DNA of 64,000 nt from Botryobacter ruber (GTDB lineage: Bacteria; Bacteroidota; Bacteroidia; Cytophagales; Hymenobacteraceae), in contig NZ_QCZK02000060.1 of assembly GCF_003347595.2 (NCBI RefSeq), positions 1 through 64,000 on the forward strand, written 5' to 3'. Positions within the stretch are counted from its first letter, which is position 1. The number at the start of each line of letters is the position of its first letter. Shown here piece after piece: positions 60,276 through 64,000 of this stretch. The translations under genes were made by a program, and so were the position numbers. The notes beneath the pieces were generated by a model. The model was given only the letters and a program-made list of their open reading frames with translations, was not told the origin of the DNA and made no database searches.

Positions 60276-60305
60276 CAAAGGTAAGGCAATAATGCTAAAA
60301 AGCAA
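60276..60305 (-). promoter_or_regulatory. Bacteroidota promoter of tRNA-Thr copy 2
   Basis: TTG, exactly 19 bp, then TACCTTTG on the minus strand, as at copy 1. The leader hairpin is GCTTTA-GAAA-TAAAGC (60256-60271). Confidence 0.8.
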
Positions 60306-60369
60306 ATACCTGTCTGCAGTTTTTTCTGCTACCCCGAAGCAAGTTTTTGATAATCAACAAGAAAAATTT

Positions 60370-62511
60370 CTACTCCCGGAAAGCCTGCTGCTGCCGTTGC
60401 AGGAGTTCTATACGCCGCTGTGCATCCGAAATCCTGCCTTCGTATTCTTCGCGCAGTTTGTCGGCATTTTTGGAACGGGCAAAAAACTCGATGTTGGTTT
60501 TAAGCGTCTGGATGTCGTTTTGCAGCTGCGCAATTTCGCGGCGGATGGTTTGTTCGCGCTGGTGCAGTTTATTGCCTGCATCCGGAATGTGCTTCAGCCG
60601 CTCTACCTGCAGCTTCACCAGGATATCGTTTCGCTCTTCATACGACAAGGTAGGCTCCCGCTCCAGGAACCGCTCCATCAGTTTGAGAAACTTCTCTTCC
60701 GATTTCGGGTTGTTCGGCGCCATAGAGTCCAGCGTGCGCCATTTCGAGACAAACGAGTCAAATTCCTCCAGCGTAGTTGGCGCTGTGGGTTGTGCCAGTT
60801 TCTCCGAAATGCGGTCGCAGATCTCCATTTTCTCGATCGACATCCGGTCGAACTCCTCGCCTTTCTGCTTTTCAAAAGCCTGTTTGCGGTCGAAGAATTC
60901 GTTGCAGGCGGCACGGAACCGGTTCCATATTTTATCGGAATGCTTATCCGGCACACGGCCAATGGTCTTCCACTGTTTCTGCAGCTGTATCAGCTTCTCT
61001 TTGGTGGCATTCCAGTCGGTGCTGTCTTTGAGGCTTTCGGCTTCTTCGCAAAGCTGGGTCTTGAGCTGCAGGTTGTGCATCTTCTGCTCGTCCAGGCTCT
61101 TGAAGAACATGTTTTTATGCTGGAAGAAGGTTTTGTAGTTGCTCCAGAAGGTCTTGTTAACCTCCTCGGCAAATTCTTTTGGCACCAGCCCGACAGCATC
61201 CCATTCCTCTTTCAGTTTCTGGATTTCGTCGGTACGGTCGCGCCATTCGTTGATGCGGTCGGTATTAAAGTTCTGGAAGGTGGAGAGGCGCTCTAAAATG
61301 TCGCGTTTTTTCGTCAGGTTTTCCATCTCCTTCACACGCCGCTCTTCCTGGTAAGCGCGGCGGTTTTCGTGTATCTTTTCAGATGCCTGGATAAAGCGTT
61401 CCCAGATGGGCTCCCGCTGTTCGTTTGGCACCGGCCCAATGTTCTTCCACTCTTCGTGCAGGTGGCGCAGCTCCTGCAGTGCCTTGTTCAGCGACTGCTC
61501 CTGCTGCAGGGCTTCGGCCCGGTCAATAAGCTGCAGTTTGGCATCGAGGTTGCGTTTGCGGTCGAGCTCTTTCAGCTCATAAAAAATGCTGCGGTTGTTG
61601 TAGAAGATATCGAGCAGGGCGTGGTACGAATCCCAGAGCTGCTGCGCCTCACCTGCCGGAACCGGCCCGATCGACTTCCACTCCGTCTGGATTTTCTTCA
61701 GTTCTTCTCCGCTGGTTTTTGTTTCGGCAGACTCTACCAGTTCGCGGAGCTTGTTTAACAGTTCCTGTTTGCGCTCCAGGTTTTTCTGGCGCTGCGCTTC
61801 GGTTTGCTGACGCTCCTGGTAGCGGGCATCGCGGTAGGCAACCAGTAGTTTCTCCAGGTCCTGGTGTTCCTGCGGTGCATGGTATTCAAAATCTTCGGTA
61901 TCGCCCTGCTCCTGCTTGTAGCGCTCCAGCGCTTCAGAACGCTCGGCCTGGAACTTGAGATCGTATTGCTGGTTCAGCTCGTTTATCAGCCGGTGCTTTT
62001 TGCGGGCATCGGCACTTTTCAGGTTCCGGATAAGCTGGTGGCGCAGTTCTTCCATCGAAAGCTGGCTGTAATCGGTGCTGTCTGTTTCTTCCTCCTCCTC
62101 TTCTTCTTCATGCGCCTGGATGGTGTCACGCTGGGTAGTTTCTACAACAGGATGTGCGTTTTTTTCAGGGGCCTGTGAAGCTGGCGTAGCCTCAGCTGCG
62201 GTGCTTGGCTGTGGTTCGCCGGCGCTTTCCTGGGCCGCTACCATCGCATCGGTTTTTGCTGTAATGGCTTCCGATTCGGCAGGTTCGGTGGCTTCGGGCT
62301 GCAAGGCACTTTGCGCTTCCTCCTGCTGCTGTGGCTGGGCAGCAGGTGCTGTGTCCTGGGGTGGCTGTTTCTGGCCCAGCTCATCGAGCCTGCGCTGCAG
62401 AATTTCCTGTGGCGTTTCAGCGTTGTTCTGGTTCAGGCTGGCATCATTCTGATTCTCTGGCTTGCGTGCCTCAGCACCTGTGGAGTCGATATTTTGATTT
62501 TCAGTTGTCAT
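60370..62511 (-). CDS. DUF349 repeat protein
   Basis: A 713-residue protein. Residues 1-~150 are low-complexity and rich in Gln, Ala, Glu and Pro. Five DUF349 repeats follow, each with a Trp-centred motif such as WKSIGPVP, WKNIGPVP, WDAVGLVP, WKTIGRVP and the last WRTLDSMAP. Long helices and charged residues predict an extended coiled-coil rod. DUF349 proteins are widespread in this phylum but have no established role. It lies downstream of the yqgE gene in the same direction. Confidence 0.88.
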   Translation of the reverse strand: MTTENQNIDSTGAEARKPENQNDASLNQNNAETPQEILQRRLDELGQKQPPQDTAPAAQPQQQEEAQSALQPEATEPAESEAITAKTDAMVAAQESAGEPQPSTAAEATPASQAPEKNAHPVVETTQRDTIQAHEEEEEEEETDSTDYSQLSMEELRHQLIRNLKSADARKKHRLINELNQQYDLKFQAERSEALERYKQEQGDTEDFEYHAPQEHQDLEKLLVAYRDARYQERQQTEAQRQKNLERKQELLNKLRELVESAETKTSGEELKKIQTEWKSIGPVPAGEAQQLWDSYHALLDIFYNNRSIFYELKELDRKRNLDAKLQLIDRAEALQQEQSLNKALQELRHLHEEWKNIGPVPNEQREPIWERFIQASEKIHENRRAYQEERRVKEMENLTKKRDILERLSTFQNFNTDRINEWRDRTDEIQKLKEEWDAVGLVPKEFAEEVNKTFWSNYKTFFQHKNMFFKSLDEQKMHNLQLKTQLCEEAESLKDSTDWNATKEKLIQLQKQWKTIGRVPDKHSDKIWNRFRAACNEFFDRKQAFEKQKGEEFDRMSIEKMEICDRISEKLAQPTAPTTLEEFDSFVSKWRTLDSMAPNNPKSEEKFLKLMERFLEREPTLSYEERNDILVKLQVERLKHIPDAGNKLHQREQTIRREIAQLQNDIQTLKTNIEFFARSKNADKLREEYEGRISDAQRRIELLQRQQQAFRE

Positions 62512-62541
62512 GGCTGCGTTTTTAAGTAAAACGTTAATGCT

Positions 62542-63111
62542 TTAATTCAAGCGTGGGTCAATCGGATAGTTTGATAATACCTTGTACTTCCCTCCCATCT
62601 GGCGCAGGATGTTCCGCCAGAGGCTATCTGCCTCCAAATTAAATAATTTATTTGCAGCATTGTTATTTACAATCCAAACATTTTTATCTACCTCTTCCTG
62701 CAACTGATTTTTTATCCAGCCAGAATACCCCAGAAAAAACCTGATATCGGAGGAAGAAACCAGTCCTGCGCTTATCATCAGCCTTATTTCTTCAAAGTTC
62801 CCGCCCCAATACACACCCTCGGCCAGTTTAACCGCCTGGGTAACATTGGCAAAGCGGTGCACATAATGCAGCGTATCGGGTTGCACCGGACCGCCTATTC
62901 CCAAAGCAAAATCGGTCGAAACATCAGGTATTTCCAGCACGTCCGAAAGTTTGAGCGTAGACATGCGGTTGATTACCAGGCCAAACGTTCCCTCACTCTC
63001 CTGGTGGCTGCATACCAGCACAACTGTCCGCTCGAAATTCGGGTCGCCCAGGTAGGGCTCCGAAATCAAAATACTACCTGCTCCCGGCGTCGTCAACCTT
63101 GCTTCTTTCAT
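62542..63111 (-). CDS. YqgE/AlgH family protein
   Basis: A 189-residue protein of the YqgE (DUF179) family. GAGSILISEPYLGDPNFERTVVLVC (about 10-34) and GTFGLVINR are typical. The YLGDPNF and GLVINR motifs are the family markers. I chose the ATG at 63111 (MKEARLTTPG), since the longer frame adds a Lys-rich stretch unlike the family. The function is unclear, despite a link to alginate regulation in Pseudomonas. Confidence 0.85.
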   Translation of the reverse strand: MKEARLTTPGAGSILISEPYLGDPNFERTVVLVCSHQESEGTFGLVINRMSTLKLSDVLEIPDVSTDFALGIGGPVQPDTLHYVHRFANVTQAVKLAEGVYWGGNFEEIRLMISAGLVSSSDIRFFLGYSGWIKNQLQEEVDKNVWIVNNNAANKLFNLEADSLWRNILRQMGGKYKVLSNYPIDPRLN

Positions 63112-63328
63112 CTGATGAATTTTAAGCTGTTTAATGGTCCTTTTTATCAATACCTGATACAAAAAATTATTAATCTTTTCCTTTTTCTTCTTATTACGCA
63201 AAGAAGCAGATATAGTAACAAACTTTACTCAATAGCGAGGCTTTTGCCTAAAATTCCAGCTATTTTGCTTTCCAGGTGCCCTTTTTAGGCCGGAATAAGG
63301 AGCCTAAGGGATTTTTCCTGTAAATAAG

Positions 63329-63360
63329 TCTGCTGCTCCTGCCACCAAAGCCACTGCACC
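63329..63360 (-). repeat. DR30 dispersed repeat copy
   Basis: TCTGCTGCTCCTGCCACC then AAAGCCACTGCACC. It precedes a second copy by about 30 bp in the same orientation. Confidence 0.8.
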
Positions 63361-63390
63361 TTAATCGCTTTATTATAATGGGCAAAAAAA

Positions 63391-63424
63391 TCTGCTGCCC
63401 CATCCACCACTCCCGCTGCTCTGC
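63391..63424 (-). repeat. DR30 dispersed repeat copy
   Basis: TCTGCTGCCCCATCCACCAC then TCCCGCTGCTCTGC, the CACTCCC variant. Confidence 0.7.
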
Positions 63425-63463
63425 TTCAGAAAGGCATGCCTCCCAGCTTACGGAACAAAGCAC

Positions 63464-63492
63464 TTGCGTACCGAATTATTTTTTTATTTTTG
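63464..63492 (+). promoter_or_regulatory. Putative Bacteroidota promoter of pdxH
   Basis: TTG at 63464-63466, 18 bp, then TATTTTTG at 63485-63492, close to the TTG / TAnnTTTG consensus, 17 bp before the start codon. Confidence 0.55.
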
Positions 63493-63509
63493 ATCAAAAC
63501 AAACACAAT

Positions 63510-64000
63510 ATGGCAAACACATTAAATATTGCGGATATCCGGATTAACTACTCCAAGAAGGAGTTATCCGAGGCCTCCATCTCCAAAGATCCGCTGGAGC
63601 AGTTCCGGCTGTGGCTGGATGAGGCGCTGCAGGCAGAGGTTCTGGAACCAACCGCTGTGGTACTCTCTACCGTGGACGCTGCCGGTAAACCTTCGGCGCG
63701 TGTCATGCTGCTGAAAGAACTCTCGGCGCAGGGTTTTACCTTCTTTACCAACTACGAAAGCCGCAAAGGCCATGAAATGGAGCAGAACCCGCATGCGGCC
63801 CTTACGTTTTTCTGGCCGGAGCTGGAACGCCAGGTACGGGTAGAAGGACGTGTGGTAAAAGCACAGGCCGAGGTGTCGGATTTTTATTTCCAGAGCCGGC
63901 CCAAAGGCAGCCAGATCGGCGCCTGGGCTTCGCAGCAAAGCCGCCGGATAAGCAACCGTAGCGAGCTGGAACAAAATGAACGTAACTACATGCACCAGTA
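63510..64000 (+). CDS. pdxH: Pyridoxamine 5'-phosphate oxidase (3' truncated by window end)
   Basis: 163 codons up to the window edge. The start is MANTLNIADIRINYSKKELSE. SARVMLLKEL, FFTNYESRKG and FFWPELERQVRVEG are the FMN-binding and substrate motifs of PdxH, and QSRPKGSQIGAWASQQS follows. It oxidises pyridoxamine or pyridoxine 5'-phosphate to PLP using FMN. The last ~50 residues, with the C-terminal RP...RL motif, lie outside the window. Confidence 0.92.
   Translation, partial: MANTLNIADIRINYSKKELSEASISKDPLEQFRLWLDEALQAEVLEPTAVVLSTVDAAGKPSARVMLLKELSAQGFTFFTNYESRKGHEMEQNPHAALTFFWPELERQVRVEGRVVKAQAEVSDFYFQSRPKGSQIGAWASQQSRRISNRSELEQNERNYMHQ

Larger units (their letters stand above)
63112..63509. 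other. Divergent spacer between yqgE and pdxH
   Basis: 398 bp with no gene. It holds two DR30 copies and a promoter for pdxH. The left part (63112-63230) is AT-rich and must hold the yqgE promoter. Confidence 0.5.

Overview
The window looks like a chromosomal piece of a member of the Bacteroidota, most likely Cytophagales close to Hymenobacteraceae (Pontibacter-like). The evidence is protein-level resemblance of GyrA, a five-repeat DUF349 protein, a CusA-TolC fusion and many small lipoproteins; Bacteroidota-type promoters (TTG, 19 bp, TACCTTTG) before two tRNA genes; and the near absence of Shine-Dalgarno sequences. Base composition is even, with no obvious prophage, plasmid or CRISPR array. 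The taxonomic placement is inference.

Layout. 1-100 is the 3' end of a 5S rRNA with its terminator. 101-1531 is mostly non-coding and holds one small membrane protein gene. 1532-11559 is an arginine biosynthesis cluster: a GNAT acetyltransferase, argG, argC, argD, an argF'-type N-acylornithine carbamoyltransferase, argB, proC, argE and argH. Five of its spacers hold small repeats, including a 255-bp miniature inverted-repeat element nested in another repeat with a 7-bp target duplication. 12692-17028 is a tight four-gene amidoligase operon (C39-like peptidase, RLAN/ATP-grasp ligase, GCS2-type ligase, N-formylglutamate amidohydrolase-like enzyme). It probably makes or trims an unknown peptide-like amide and is the best candidate here for an under-described pathway. 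17196-35745 is mixed housekeeping and hypothetical genes: a YqaE-domain lipoprotein, a CbpA-like co-chaperone, TruC, a CDF transporter, lipoprotein MsrA, a CapA-like protein, an unusual diadenylate cyclase, a Mut7-C nuclease, a purine permease, an esterase and PBP1C. 35769-44433 is all on the minus strand: a DEDD exonuclease, an RluF-like protein lacking the usual catalytic Asp, a CusB adaptor, a CusA-TolC fusion and an MFS carrier. 45000-51863 holds Hsp20, a berberine-bridge-type oxidase, two neighbouring toxin-antitoxin modules (RES/Xre and YoeB/YefM) and a sulfatase. 52171-64000 holds a TPR protein, gyrA, an SDR enzyme, a YdjM-like membrane protein, duplicated tRNA-Thr genes, a DUF349 protein, YqgE and the start of pdxH.

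The most striking non-coding feature is a dispersed repeat of about 30 bp, called DR30 here. Its core is GGCTGTGGTGGCAGG, flanked on both sides by GAGCAG-like hexamers. I count about 22 full or degraded copies, roughly one per 3 kb, in both orientations. Almost all lie between genes, but three lie in coding sequence, where they encode Ala-rich linkers. The two tRNA-Thr copies carry a leader hairpin closed by a GNRA tetraloop with a compensatory base-pair change, and the YefM gene is preceded by three GTAC boxes at exact 12-bp spacing.

The arginine genes work together: an acylated glutamate is made (GNAT), phosphorylated (ArgB), reduced (ArgC), transaminated (ArgD), carbamoylated while still acylated (ArgF'), deacylated (ArgE) and finished by ArgG and ArgH.
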